Counted from the first letter of the stretch, positions 1 through 5,641 are shown. The stretch: 6,122 nucleotides of DNA from CAYLXC01 sp964387865 (GCA_964387865.1 CAYLXC010000036.1:1-6122), one strand, 5' to 3'. A program made the numbers and translations. Notes: a model not told the origin generated them from the letters alone.

Positions 1-1878
1 GCATCTGCTATTCAAGTTGGCGCAGCAGCATATCTTAAGAGACAATACATGGTTGTGGCTTTGGTTGCCGCGGTTTTAGGTGGATTACTCTTTTACACCT
101 TGGGAGCAAATAGTGCAATCGGATTTTTGGTTGGTGCATTTTGTTCTGCTTTAGCAGGTTTTATTGGAATGTCAGTAGCTGTACGGGCAAATGTAAGAGT
201 TGCGGAGGAGGCAAAAAAAGGACTTAAAGGAGCTTTTGAATTATCTTATAAAGGCGGGGCAGTGACAGGATTTTTAGTTGTAGGTTTGGCTTTGGGTGCA
301 TTATATAGTTTCTATCAATGGAGCGGTGGAGATATAAAAGGATTGGTGGGTTTGGGGTTTGGTGGATCATTAATTAGCGTTTTTGCCCGTTTGGGTGGAG
401 GAATTTTTACAAAAGGTGCTGATGTGGGAGCAGATTTGGTGGGGAAGTTGGAAGCCGGGATTCCAGAGGATGATCCAAGGAATCCTGCTGTCATTGCCGA
501 TAACGTTGGAGATAATGTTGGTGATGATGCTGGTATGGCAGCAGATATATTCGAAACATATGTTATTACAGGGGTTGCTGCAATCATTTTGGGACAGTTA
601 CTATTTCCCGGATTCAATGAAGCCCTTATTTTTCCATTGGTAATGTTTGCAGCAGGCATTTTTGCATCAATTTTGGGAAGTTTTTTTGTAAGACTAACTG
701 GCAAAAAAATCATGGGAGCATTATATAAGGGGCTTTTTGCAACAAGTTTAATTTGTGCAATTTTCTTTTATCCTGTGACAGAAGCTCTGATGGGTGCAAA
801 CGGCATTGTTCCTTCGATAAACCTTTATCTGGCATCACTTATTGGAGTTTTAGTTACTGCCGGTATGGTTTTTATAACTGAGTATTATACTGGTACTAAA
901 TATTCTCCTGTTGTAAATTTAGCAATTGCATCCAAAACAGGCCATGCAACAAATATTATTTCAGGATTGGCTTTATCACTTCGCTCAACATTTTGGCCGG
1001 TAATTTTAATCTCATCTGCAGTTCTAATAAGCTTTGCATTGGCAGGGCTTTATGGAATAGCTTTGGCTGCAGTAACCATGTTATCTTTGGCAGGTATTAT
1101 TGTTGCAATAGATGCTTTTGGCCCAATTACTGACAATGCTGGGGGAATTGCGGAAATGTCCGGACTTCCACAAAAAGTAAGGAATGTAACAGATCCTTTG
1201 GATGCTGTTGGAAATACAACAAAAGCTGTGACAAAAGGTTATGCAATTGCATCAGCTGGTTTGGCAGCTCTGGTACTTTTTGCAGCCTATGCTCAAGAAT
1301 TTGAAGCAATTGGTGATACCTTAACTTTTTCTTTGCAAGACCCTAATGTTTTGGTTGGGCTTTTTATTGGTGGTTCACTTCCTTTTCTTTTTGCATCATA
1401 TGCAATGGAGGCAGTAGGAAGGGCTGGCGGGGCAGTAGTTGAGGAAGTAAGAAGGCAGTTTAGAACTATCAAAGGAATTATGAGTGGGGAAGCTAAGCCG
1501 GATTATGCAAGGTGTGTTTCTATTGTTACAGCAGCTGCCCAAAAAGAAATGCTAATTCCTGCTTTAATTCCAGTTTTGGCTCCAATTATAGTTGGGTTTG
1601 TTTTAGGGCCTGTTGCTTTAGGGGGGATGCTTGTTGGGTCAATTGTTACAGGAATATTTGTTGCAGTTTCTATGACAACAGGAGGTGCTGCCTGGGATAA
1701 TGCTAAAAAGTATATTGAGGAGGGAAAGTTTGGAGGAAAAGGATCAGATGCTCATAAAGCAGCGGTAACAGGTGATACAGTAGGGGACCCATATAAGGAC
1801 ACCGCGGGTCCTGCTATAAACCCCATGATAAAAGTTGTAAATATTGTTGCACTTTTGCTTGTTCCTTTTCTAAGATAA
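1..1878 (+). CDS. hppA: Membrane-bound proton-translocating pyrophosphatase, K+-independent type (5'-partial)
   Basis: Integral membrane pyrophosphatase that couples hydrolysis of PPi to pumping H+ out of the cytoplasm. The reading frame is open from base 1 and reads ASAIQVGAAAYLKRQY before the first internal ATG at 49, which matches the family's N-terminal region, so the real start lies upstream. 625 residues are visible against roughly 680-700 usual for bacterial members. The substrate-binding DX7KXE motif (DVGADLVGKLE, nt 421-453) is followed by EDDPRNPAVIADNVGDNVGDDAG. Further family blocks are DAFGPITDNAGGIAEMSG (from about nt 1111) and the C-terminal GDTVGDPYKDTAGPAINP. The sequence GNTTKAVTKG has Lys at nt 1222-1224 and Thr at 1231-1233, the K460/T463 pair that in this family marks K+-independent H+ pumps; K+-dependent ones have Ala at the first position. 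Many hydrophobic helices are visible and no frameshift. The MBL gene starts 4 bases after its stop, so the two are probably cotranscribed. A Na+-pumping role is unlikely because known Na+ pumps are K+-dependent. Confidence 0.96.
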   Translation, partial: ASAIQVGAAAYLKRQYMVVALVAAVLGGLLFYTLGANSAIGFLVGAFCSALAGFIGMSVAVRANVRVAEEAKKGLKGAFELSYKGGAVTGFLVVGLALGALYSFYQWSGGDIKGLVGLGFGGSLISVFARLGGGIFTKGADVGADLVGKLEAGIPEDDPRNPAVIADNVGDNVGDDAGMAADIFETYVITGVAAIILGQLLFPGFNEALIFPLVMFAAGIFASILGSFFVRLTGKKIMGALYKGLFATSLICAIFFYPVTEALMGANGIVPSINLYLASLIGVLVTAGMVFITEYYTGTKYSPVVNLAIASKTGHATNIISGLALSLRSTFWPVILISSAVLISFALAGLYGIALAAVTMLSLAGIIVAIDAFGPITDNAGGIAEMSGLPQKVRNVTDPLDAVGNTTKAVTKGYAIASAGLAALVLFAAYAQEFEAIGDTLTFSLQDPNVLVGLFIGGSLPFLFASYAMEAVGRAGGAVVEEVRRQFRTIKGIMSGEAKPDYARCVSIVTAAAQKEMLIPALIPVLAPIIVGFVLGPVALGGMLVGSIVTGIFVAVSMTTGGAAWDNAKKYIEEGKFGGKGSDAHKAAVTGDTVGDPYKDTAGPAINPMIKVVNIVALLLVPFLR

Positions 1879-1882
1879 CTGC

Positions 1883-2221
1883 ATGAAAGTAACAAAATTT
1901 ATCCATTCTTGCCTACTTATAGAAGAAGATGGAAAAAGTTTACTAATTGATCCCGGAAACTACACCAATGAATCTAAAGTGTTAAATGTTTTTGATTTGA
2001 AGTCCTTAGATTATTTATTGATTACTCACGAGCATGCTGACCACATGGATATTTCTTTAATAAAAGAAGTAATTGAGAAATTTCCCCAAGTAAAAATCGT
2101 TAGCAATAACTCTGTTGTCAAACTATTAGCAAAAGAGAGTGTTAATGTATCAACACAACCTGATCAAATGATCAAAATTGAGGAAGTGAATTACCAAACC
2201 CGGTTTGTGCATTCGAATTAA
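1883..2221 (+). CDS. MBL-fold metallo-hydrolase, N-terminal fragment truncated by a mobile element (probable pseudogene)
   Basis: The first ~103 residues match the start of a metallo-beta-lactamase-fold hydrolase of the short UPF0173-like type. Visible are an early His-Ser (H8), the IDPG turn (D23), and the metal-binding HxHxDH motif THEHADH (H49, H51, D53, H54). Family members are usually about 200-230 residues; this ORF stops at 112. From about Y104 the reading frame enters the 27-base terminal repeat of the adjacent element, so the last nine residues (YQTRFVHSN) are element-encoded. The stop overlaps the transposase stop on the other strand. The later His and Asp ligands that complete a dinuclear metal site are therefore absent, and no remainder is readable between the far end of the element and the response regulator gene. 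It follows hppA by 4 bases with no Shine-Dalgarno site. The product is probably inactive; the native substrate cannot be told. Confidence 0.85.
   Translation: MKVTKFIHSCLLIEEDGKSLLIDPGNYTNESKVLNVFDLKSLDYLLITHEHADHMDISLIKEVIEKFPQVKIVSNNSVVKLLAKESVNVSTQPDQMIKIEEVNYQTRFVHSN
2191..2217. repeat. Short (27-base) terminal repeat of the element, transposase 3' side
   Basis: Read in the transposase direction it is TTCGAATGCACAA joined to ACCGGGTTTGGTAA. It begins immediately after the transposase stop codon. It equals the 52-base repeat at 2881-2932 with 25 internal bases removed and one A-to-T change (26 of 27 aligned bases match). That change turns the core into a near-perfect palindrome, CAAACC-C-GGTTTG on the plus strand (2195-2207). 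On the plus strand it encodes the foreign tail of the truncated MBL protein. Confidence 0.8.
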
Positions 2222-2865
2222 TGCTTATCAAGAGCTGCGTGTTTAAGTAGTTCAAGGGTTTTACCGTATTCTGCCTGGTTTATGATAAATCTTTCATAAT
2301 CCATGGGGGTTTTGAAAAAGTTAAGTATTTCTTCTTTCATCACTGCTGGATTATCATTTAAACCAATGTAGGTTGGATATGAAGACCAGGGATAATTATT
2401 TAGTTTCTTAACCAATAAAGAAACTAATGGATTTAGATGAATATACCTTGATAGATGTAGTAGTTGTTCTTCAGTTTCTACAAGAACTGCTTTAAACATT
2501 CCTTGGAAAACAGGTCCCTGGCGGCTGTATTTTATGTTTCGGTATTTGGTATAACTGTGAATAAACTTACGCATAAATTCGGAAATTCCACCATCTTTTA
2601 ATTGCCTTATAAGTAAATGAAAGTGGTTAGGCATAATACAGTAGCAGACTACATCGACAATCTTTTTGGTTTCATCAACAGGGAAAATTTTTGTCCTCCT
2701 ATAAATTGAGAACTTAGGTTTTGGATTCTGAATTGTGTAATAAAATAAAGCTTTTATAAAATGAGAATAGTCTCTTTTGTCACTAAATATGACTTGTTTG
2801 TCTAATCCTCTATTGTATAAATGATAAAATTCTCCATTTGCAAAGGGAATTGTTCTGTAAGGCAT
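2218..2865 (-). CDS. REP-associated tyrosine transposase (Y1 / IS200-like, HUH family)
   Basis: A 215-residue single-strand DNA transposase of the Y1_Tnp fold, close to the usual length for REP-associated (RAYT) members. Seen in order: N-terminal YHLYNRG (14-20); the HUH metal-binding motif in YCIMPNHFHLLI with H81 and H83; a helix SEFMRKFIHSYTKY that should carry the catalytic tyrosine (Y105 or Y108, by family comparison); the RAYT-like block RQGPVFQGMFKAVLVE (115-130); RYIHLNPL (140-147) and YPWSSYPTYIG (158-168). No frameshift or missing motif, so it looks intact. The ATG is preceded by no Shine-Dalgarno site, but a TTGACA-17-TAAAGT promoter ends 7 bases before it, suggesting a leaderless message. 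The protein would nick and rejoin single-stranded DNA at the hairpin ends. Whether it still moves its own element, or has been domesticated as RAYTs often are, cannot be decided here. Confidence 0.93.
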   Translation of the reverse strand: MPYRTIPFANGEFYHLYNRGLDKQVIFSDKRDYSHFIKALFYYTIQNPKPKFSIYRRTKIFPVDETKKIVDVVCYCIMPNHFHLLIRQLKDGGISEFMRKFIHSYTKYRNIKYSRQGPVFQGMFKAVLVETEEQLLHLSRYIHLNPLVSLLVKKLNNYPWSSYPTYIGLNDNPAVMKEEILNFFKTPMDYERFIINQAEYGKTLELLKHAALDKH

Positions 2866-2872
2866 TTTGCTT

Positions 2873-2901
2873 ACTTTAACTTACCAATCCCGGTTTGTCA
2901 A
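2873..2901 (-). promoter_or_regulatory. Transposase promoter with -35 box inside the terminal hairpin repeat
   Basis: On the minus strand a perfect TTGACA (2896-2901) is followed by a 17-base spacer and TAAAGT (2873-2878, 4 of 6 to TATAAT). Seven bases separate the -10 box from the transposase ATG, which would put the transcription start at or next to the A of the ATG. The -35 box lies at the loop-stem junction of the hairpin at 2885-2922, and the spacer covers its second arm. Inferred from sequence only. Confidence 0.55.
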
Positions 2902-2932
2902 CTCAATTCCAAACCGGGATTGTGCATTCGAA
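2881..2932. repeat. Long (52-base) terminal repeat of the element with 13-bp hairpin
   Basis: Contains a perfect inverted repeat: CAATCCCGGTTTG (2885-2897) and CAAACCGGGATTG (2910-2922) around a 12-base loop (2898-2909). It is flanked by TTAC on the left and TGCATTCGAA on the right. It shares TTACCAANCCCGGTTTGT and TTGTGCATTCGAA with the short repeat at 2191-2217. A GC-core hairpin of this kind is what Y1/RAYT transposases recognise (known for the family). No T-tract follows either arm, so it is not an intrinsic terminator, although it lies downstream of the response regulator gene and could stabilise that transcript's 3' end. Confidence 0.85.
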
Positions 2933-2966
2933 CAGTGATAAAATAGTGCTTTATAACCCATAAAAA

Positions 2967-3383
2967 TTATCCTTGCGGAAGCGGGTTGGAGGAGGAGGGC
3001 TGAGTTCCAAAAAGGGCATTTTTTACCTCTTGCACAACTTGGTTTGGAGTGTATGATGCTTTAATAAGATATGCCTGAGCCCCCAGATCAAACCCCTCTT
3101 TAATTACTGTTTCCTGTCCCAAATTTGTTAAAAGAATTGTAATCATGGGAGAATTAGGATTTTTTGTTTTAAATTCTCTTAAAAGTTGTAATCCATTCAT
3201 TCCAGGTAGCATAATATCCAAAAGAAGTAAATCAAATGGCTCGCTATTTAATAAATTTAATCCTGATTGGCCATCTATTGCACTTTTAATTTGAAACCCT
3301 TCTTTTGTTAGTTGCCTAACATAAAGTTCTCTAATAAAATCTTCATCCTCAACCAGCAATATTTTTTTACTTTTTGGATCCAT
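2967..3383 (-). CDS. Receiver-only response regulator
   Basis: A 138-residue single-domain CheY-like receiver, cytoplasmic. Key residues are visible: the acidic pair E12-D13 in LLVEDED, phospho-acceptor D56 in LLLLDIMLPGMNG, conserved T86 in ILLTNLG, and the conserved Lys K108 in YLIKAS. After the last receiver helix (to about residue 126) there is only a short Ser/Pro-rich tail (TQPSSSNPLPQG); no DNA-binding or enzymatic output domain follows and none is encoded downstream. It starts 22 bases after the histidine kinase stop on the same strand, so the pair is an operon and the kinase is the likely phosphodonor. The output presumably works through protein contact or onward phosphotransfer, as in CheY or Spo0F types; the partner is not in the window. 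Confidence 0.95.
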   Translation of the reverse strand: MDPKSKKILLVEDEDFIRELYVRQLTKEGFQIKSAIDGQSGLNLLNSEPFDLLLLDIMLPGMNGLQLLREFKTKNPNSPMITILLTNLGQETVIKEGFDLGAQAYLIKASYTPNQVVQEVKNALFGTQPSSSNPLPQG

Positions 3384-3394
3384 TTTTTTATTTT

Positions 3395-3399
3395 ACCTT
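3395..3399 (-). promoter_or_regulatory. Weak Shine-Dalgarno site of the response regulator
   Basis: AAGGT on the minus strand lies in the 22-base gap between the kinase stop and the regulator ATG, followed by an A-rich spacer of about 11 bases, slightly long. It is one of the few SD-like sites before a gene here and fits an internal operon gene that needs its own ribosome entry. Confidence 0.4.
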
Positions 3400-3405
3400 A
3401 AAATC

Positions 3406-4869
3406 TCAATAGTTTAAAGCTCCTCTTTGAATTTCTTCCCCGACAAATTTATCACTTTCCAAAACACCTCTAGTTTGAGTTACAATTGGTAGAGTAAAGG
3501 AAAATTTACTCCCCTTTCCCATCTCTGAGACAGCCCAAATTTTACCATTAAGTTTTTCAATTATAGATTTGGAAATAAATAAGCCCAAACCCGAGCCTTT
3601 AGCTGATTGCTGGCCCTTATTGGTAACTCTGAAAAATTTATCAAATAAATGCGGCAGGGCTTCCCTGGGAATTCCAACTCCTGTATCAGAAACCTCTGTT
3701 ATTAATTCTGTTGGTGAGAGTGAAATGGTAATATCCACTTTACCTCCAGGATCAGTGTAGTTTATTGCATTAACAACCAGATTTGTAATAACTTCACCAA
3801 TCCTTAAAGGGTCGGCAAAAATCTTTGGTAAAGACTTGCTCCCTACGTTTAAAGTTAGAATGATATTTTTTTGATTTGCCTGATTTCTTAAATCCTCTAC
3901 AGCTTTTGATAAAATAGGCAAATAATCCGTGGGAATTGAATTTACAGACATCTGTCCTCTTTCAATCTTATTTACATTTAATATATTTTGAACTAAAACT
4001 AAAAGCTGCTGCGCAGAAATTAAAGATCTGTCTATTAAATCTGATTCTTCTTTTGCCAACTTACCTCTATTTTCTAAACTAAATACAGATAAGTAACCTA
4101 TTATTGAAGTTAAAGGCGTTTTTAATTCATGAGAGGCCATAGATATAAAGTCAAGCTTCATTCGCTCAAGCTCTTCTTCTTTTGATAAATCATGAAAAAT
4201 CAAAATACATCCAAGATTTGTTTGGACTGCTCCATCAACTTTTGCAGAAGTAATATAAACTTTGGTTTGTTTCCCTCCCTTACCAACAAGCCTTGCTGCT
4301 TTGTTAAAATTTATCTGACAATAAGTTTTGGAAAGTATTTCATCAGTATCTATAAATATATGAATTAGATTATCAATAGATTGATTTTGTAATTCGGCTT
4401 GAGTAAAGCCTGTTATCTGCTCTGCAGATTTATTAACAAGAATAATATTTTTATTGAAATCTAAGGCAATAATTCCATCAACTATAGATGATAGGACCTC
4501 GCCAAGTTTGCTTTTTTCAGCAATTGCTACATCTTTTTCTTTTGCAGTTGTTTCAAAGATTTTGGAAATCTTATCTGCCATTAAATTAAATGAATTCCCG
4601 ACATCCTCAAATTCATCACCGGATCTTATATCAACTCTTTTGTTAAAATTTCCCTGGCCTAATGCAAAAGTGCCCTCTAAAAGAGTGCTTAATGGTCTTA
4701 AAAATAGTAAAAGTAAAAAAGAGGAAATTGTGGCTGAAATAAGAGCGACAATTATTGTGAAAAATGGATTTTGGGTAAGAAATAGGGAAATAATCGCAGG
4801 AGTAAGGGTTGTAACTACTACAGTTAGGACAACTTTGATCCTGAGGGTTTTTTTAGGTGCTGATTCCAT
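3406..4869 (-). CDS. Membrane sensor histidine kinase (2 TM - HAMP - PAS - HisKA - HATPase)
   Basis: A 487-residue orthodox kinase of the PhoR/VicK-like layout. Two membrane helices (about 11-31 and 36-57) are joined by only a few residues (TQNP), so there is no extracellular sensor domain. A HAMP linker follows (about 58-108, with P59 and DE at 85-86), then a PAS domain (about 121-229; SIVDGIIALDFNKNIILVN at its start). HisKA has phospho-acceptor H247 in FISMASHELKTPL. The ATPase domain shows the N box (NLVVNAINYT, N367), G1 box (SDTGVGI, D395), F box (LFDKFF, 408-413) and G2 box (GSGLGL, 425-430). All catalytic residues are present. The signal is probably intramembrane or cytoplasmic through PAS. 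It leads the operon with the receiver-only regulator 22 bases downstream. No Shine-Dalgarno site precedes the ATG; there is no nearby alternative start. Its signal and target are unknown. Confidence 0.95.
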   Translation of the reverse strand: MESAPKKTLRIKVVLTVVVTTLTPAIISLFLTQNPFFTIIVALISATISSFLLLLFLRPLSTLLEGTFALGQGNFNKRVDIRSGDEFEDVGNSFNLMADKISKIFETTAKEKDVAIAEKSKLGEVLSSIVDGIIALDFNKNIILVNKSAEQITGFTQAELQNQSIDNLIHIFIDTDEILSKTYCQINFNKAARLVGKGGKQTKVYITSAKVDGAVQTNLGCILIFHDLSKEEELERMKLDFISMASHELKTPLTSIIGYLSVFSLENRGKLAKEESDLIDRSLISAQQLLVLVQNILNVNKIERGQMSVNSIPTDYLPILSKAVEDLRNQANQKNIILTLNVGSKSLPKIFADPLRIGEVITNLVVNAINYTDPGGKVDITISLSPTELITEVSDTGVGIPREALPHLFDKFFRVTNKGQQSAKGSGLGLFISKSIIEKLNGKIWAVSEMGKGSKFSFTLPIVTQTRGVLESDKFVGEEIQRGALNY

Positions 4870-4872
4870 GTA

Positions 4873-4906
4873 ATTTTAGCGTAACAGACCAAAGGAGTGG
4901 AATCAA
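4873..4906 (-). promoter_or_regulatory. Candidate promoter of the histidine kinase operon
   Basis: Minus-strand candidates are TTGATT (4901-4906), then 17 bases to TACGCT (4878-4883), or an overlapping better -10, TAAAAT (4873-4878), which lies only 3 bases before the ATG. Either would give a leader of almost zero length. The string GTTACGCTAAA here resembles GTTATGCTAAA before the YdjM-like gene (10 of 11 bases). The two possible -10 boxes cannot be separated by eye. Confidence 0.3.
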
Positions 4907-4917
4907 CCCGTAGAAGT

Positions 4918-4926
4918 TGGTATAAT
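4918..4926 (+). promoter_or_regulatory. Extended -10 promoter of tRNA-Glu
   Basis: TGG followed by a perfect TATAAT (4921-4926) forms a TGN-type extended -10 element 8 bases before the mature tRNA 5' end, so the transcript would start within a few bases of it. The matching -35 region (around 4898-4903, TGGAAT) is poor, which is common with an extended -10. It overlaps the proposed -35 of the divergent kinase promoter. Confidence 0.6.
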
Positions 4927-4934
4927 TTCCCCAC

Positions 4935-5008
4935 GCCGCCATCGTCTAGTGGCCTAGGACATCGGATTCTCATTCCGAAAATCGCGGGTTCAACTCCCGC
5001 TGGCGGTA
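4935..5008 (+). tRNA. tRNA-Glu, anticodon CTC
   Basis: Full cloverleaf folds by hand. Acceptor GCCGCCA (4935-4941) pairs with TGGCGGT (5001-5007) with a G1-U72 wobble at the end. The D arm GTC...GAC (4944-4960) is of the typical bacterial tRNA-Glu form. The anticodon stem TCGGA/TCCGA holds the loop TTCTCAT with anticodon CTC at 4969-4971, which reads GAG. The variable loop has 5 bases, and the T arm GCGGG-TTCAACT-CCCGC (4984-5000) is regular. The discriminator is A (5008). CCA is not encoded (ACT follows), so it must be added by CCA-transferase. The minus-strand YdjM-like gene ends 3 bases beyond it with no terminator between. Confidence 0.96.
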
Positions 5009-5011
5009 CTG

Positions 5012-5587
5012 TCACTTTATAATTCCTCTTATAAATTCCAGATATTTTGGGTAGTAGGTATAAAAAAGATAACCGTTGGCTATAAGTAGGAGTGGGAAAA
5101 ATAGGCTTTTTTCTATAAATCCTCCTGTTTTAATCCTTAAAAATGAAAAAGGTGGAATTCCAAAGTTTATGGGAATGGGGAAAAGATAAGGTACTCCATC
5201 TTTTGTAAGTGCATCTGTTACAAGATGGGATACATAACCTATCATAAATGCCCACCATACAATAGTCATATCAACTATTAAAAATGAGCTTAACAAACTT
5301 AATATCCAATCGGATAAAAATGCAAACATTAATACTCCTAGAATTGAGTGGGAAATAAACCTGTGTCCACCTAAAAGAGGTGAGATAAGCCTTGCCAAAA
5401 CATTCCCTCCTCTTATATTATCCCAAAAATTTGCGGTGGATTGATCAATATCAGGTGCAAGTCCACCGATCATATTTGCACCAAATGCTATAAAAACTGT
5501 GGGCAGAGAAACTTCAGGAATAGGTTGAGTTGCAATAACCAAATTTAGAGCTGTAAAAGCTGCAAGATCATGAGTCCTTCCTGTCAT
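5012..5587 (-). CDS. YdjM/DUF457 family membrane-bound metal-dependent hydrolase
   Basis: A 191-residue inner-membrane protein of the YdjM-like (DUF457) family, annotated in general as metal-dependent hydrolases; no substrate is established. Conserved features are visible: H6 in MTGRTHD near the N-terminus, GGLAPDIDQ (D46, D48), GGHRFISHS (H75, R76, H80) and GYVSHLVTDALTKDGVPYLFPI (H121, D125). These His/Asp residues are the presumed metal ligands. Hydrophobic segments lie at about 28-44, 81-99, 103-122 and 160-179. The start is chosen as the first ATG; the family begins with this short stretch before the first His. No Shine-Dalgarno site is present, and a TGCTAAACT extended -10-like box ends 7 bases upstream. 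The TGA stop at 5012-5014 lies 3 bases from the tRNA end on the opposite strand. It is divergent from greA. Confidence 0.88.
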   Translation of the reverse strand: MTGRTHDLAAFTALNLVIATQPIPEVSLPTVFIAFGANMIGGLAPDIDQSTANFWDNIRGGNVLARLISPLLGGHRFISHSILGVLMFAFLSDWILSLLSSFLIVDMTIVWWAFMIGYVSHLVTDALTKDGVPYLFPIPINFGIPPFSFLRIKTGGFIEKSLFFPLLLIANGYLFYTYYPKYLEFIRGIIK

Positions 5588-5593
5588 AAATCT

Positions 5594-5602
5594 AGTTTAG
5601 CA
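5594..5602 (-). promoter_or_regulatory. Candidate extended -10 of the YdjM-like gene
   Basis: On the minus strand TGC-TAAACT (TGN plus 4 of 6 to TATAAT) is followed by 6 bases and then ATG, placing the expected start of transcription on the first base of the start codon. No good -35 box is seen at 16-18 bases. It is back-to-back with the greA promoter. Confidence 0.35.
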
Positions 5603-5637
5603 TAACGCTTAATTGACTTTGTACTTTATTTAGCATA
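5596..5637. repeat. Pair of 9-base direct repeats TTTAGCATA in the divergent promoter region
   Basis: TTTAGCATA occurs at 5596-5604 and 5629-5637, start to start 33 bases, about three helical turns. The first copy overlaps the YdjM-like gene's -10 region, and the second overlaps the first two bases of the greA -10 box. A near copy, TTTAGCGTAAC, lies at 4875-4885 before the kinase gene. They may be shared promoter core sequence or an operator. Confidence 0.35.
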
Positions 5638-5641
5638 GAAT
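5613..5641 (+). promoter_or_regulatory. greA promoter, sigma70 type
   Basis: TTGACT (5613-5618, 5 of 6 to consensus), a 17-base spacer and TAGAAT (5636-5641, 5 of 6). The predicted transcription start is near 5648, giving a leader of about 17 bases before the greA ATG, with no Shine-Dalgarno site in it. It is the best-formed housekeeping promoter in the window. Confidence 0.7.

Larger units (their letters stand above)
2191..2932 (-). mobile_element. IS200-like / REP-transposase element with asymmetric hairpin ends
   Basis: A ~742-base unit bounded by two related repeats in the same orientation (2191-2217 and 2881-2932) and filled almost wholly by one Y1 transposase gene on the minus strand. 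The outer limits are set by the extent of similarity between the two ends: TTACCAA at the inner or left side and TGCATTCGAA at the other side of each copy. IS200/IS605-type single-strand transposition uses subterminal hairpins rather than terminal inverted repeats and makes no target duplication, which agrees with same-orientation imperfect-palindrome ends. The left end interrupts the MBL-fold gene. The exact element boundary cannot be fixed without an empty site, because part of each repeat may be target or a neighbouring REP unit. Confidence 0.75.

Noticed and set aside
315..713. 132-codon minus-strand frame inside hppA
   Set aside because: Shadow of the strongly conserved hppA frame; Pro/Ser/Ala-rich low-complexity translation with no recognisable motif.
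2885..2922. Hairpin as a rho-independent terminator for the kinase-regulator operon
   Set aside because: The stem is strong but neither arm is followed by a T-tract; its match to the opposite end of the element makes a transposase recognition site the better reading.
2191..2932. Two-unit CRISPR-like or tandem REP array
   Set aside because: Only two repeat copies, of unequal length, separated by a complete transposase gene; no spacers or cas genes.
2933..2966. Remnant of the missing C-terminal half of the MBL-fold gene beyond the element
   Set aside because: The 34 bases before the response regulator stop contain stops in the plus frames and encode nothing resembling an MBL fold.
4454..4873. 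139-codon plus-strand frame opposite the histidine kinase N-terminal half
   Set aside because: Antisense of a well-supported kinase gene covering its TM, HAMP and PAS regions; no start signals or recognisable domain.
4824..5015. Minus-strand 63-codon frame across the tRNA gene
   Set aside because: It is the antisense translation of tRNA-Glu plus the kinase start (PAGVEPAIFGMRIRCPRP is the familiar artefact of reading a tRNA backwards); no independent coding evidence.
5016..5035. TTTATAA / TTATAAA inverted repeat just after the tRNA
   Set aside because: All A/T 7-bp stem inside the coding end of the YdjM-like gene, no U-run; too weak to call a terminator.
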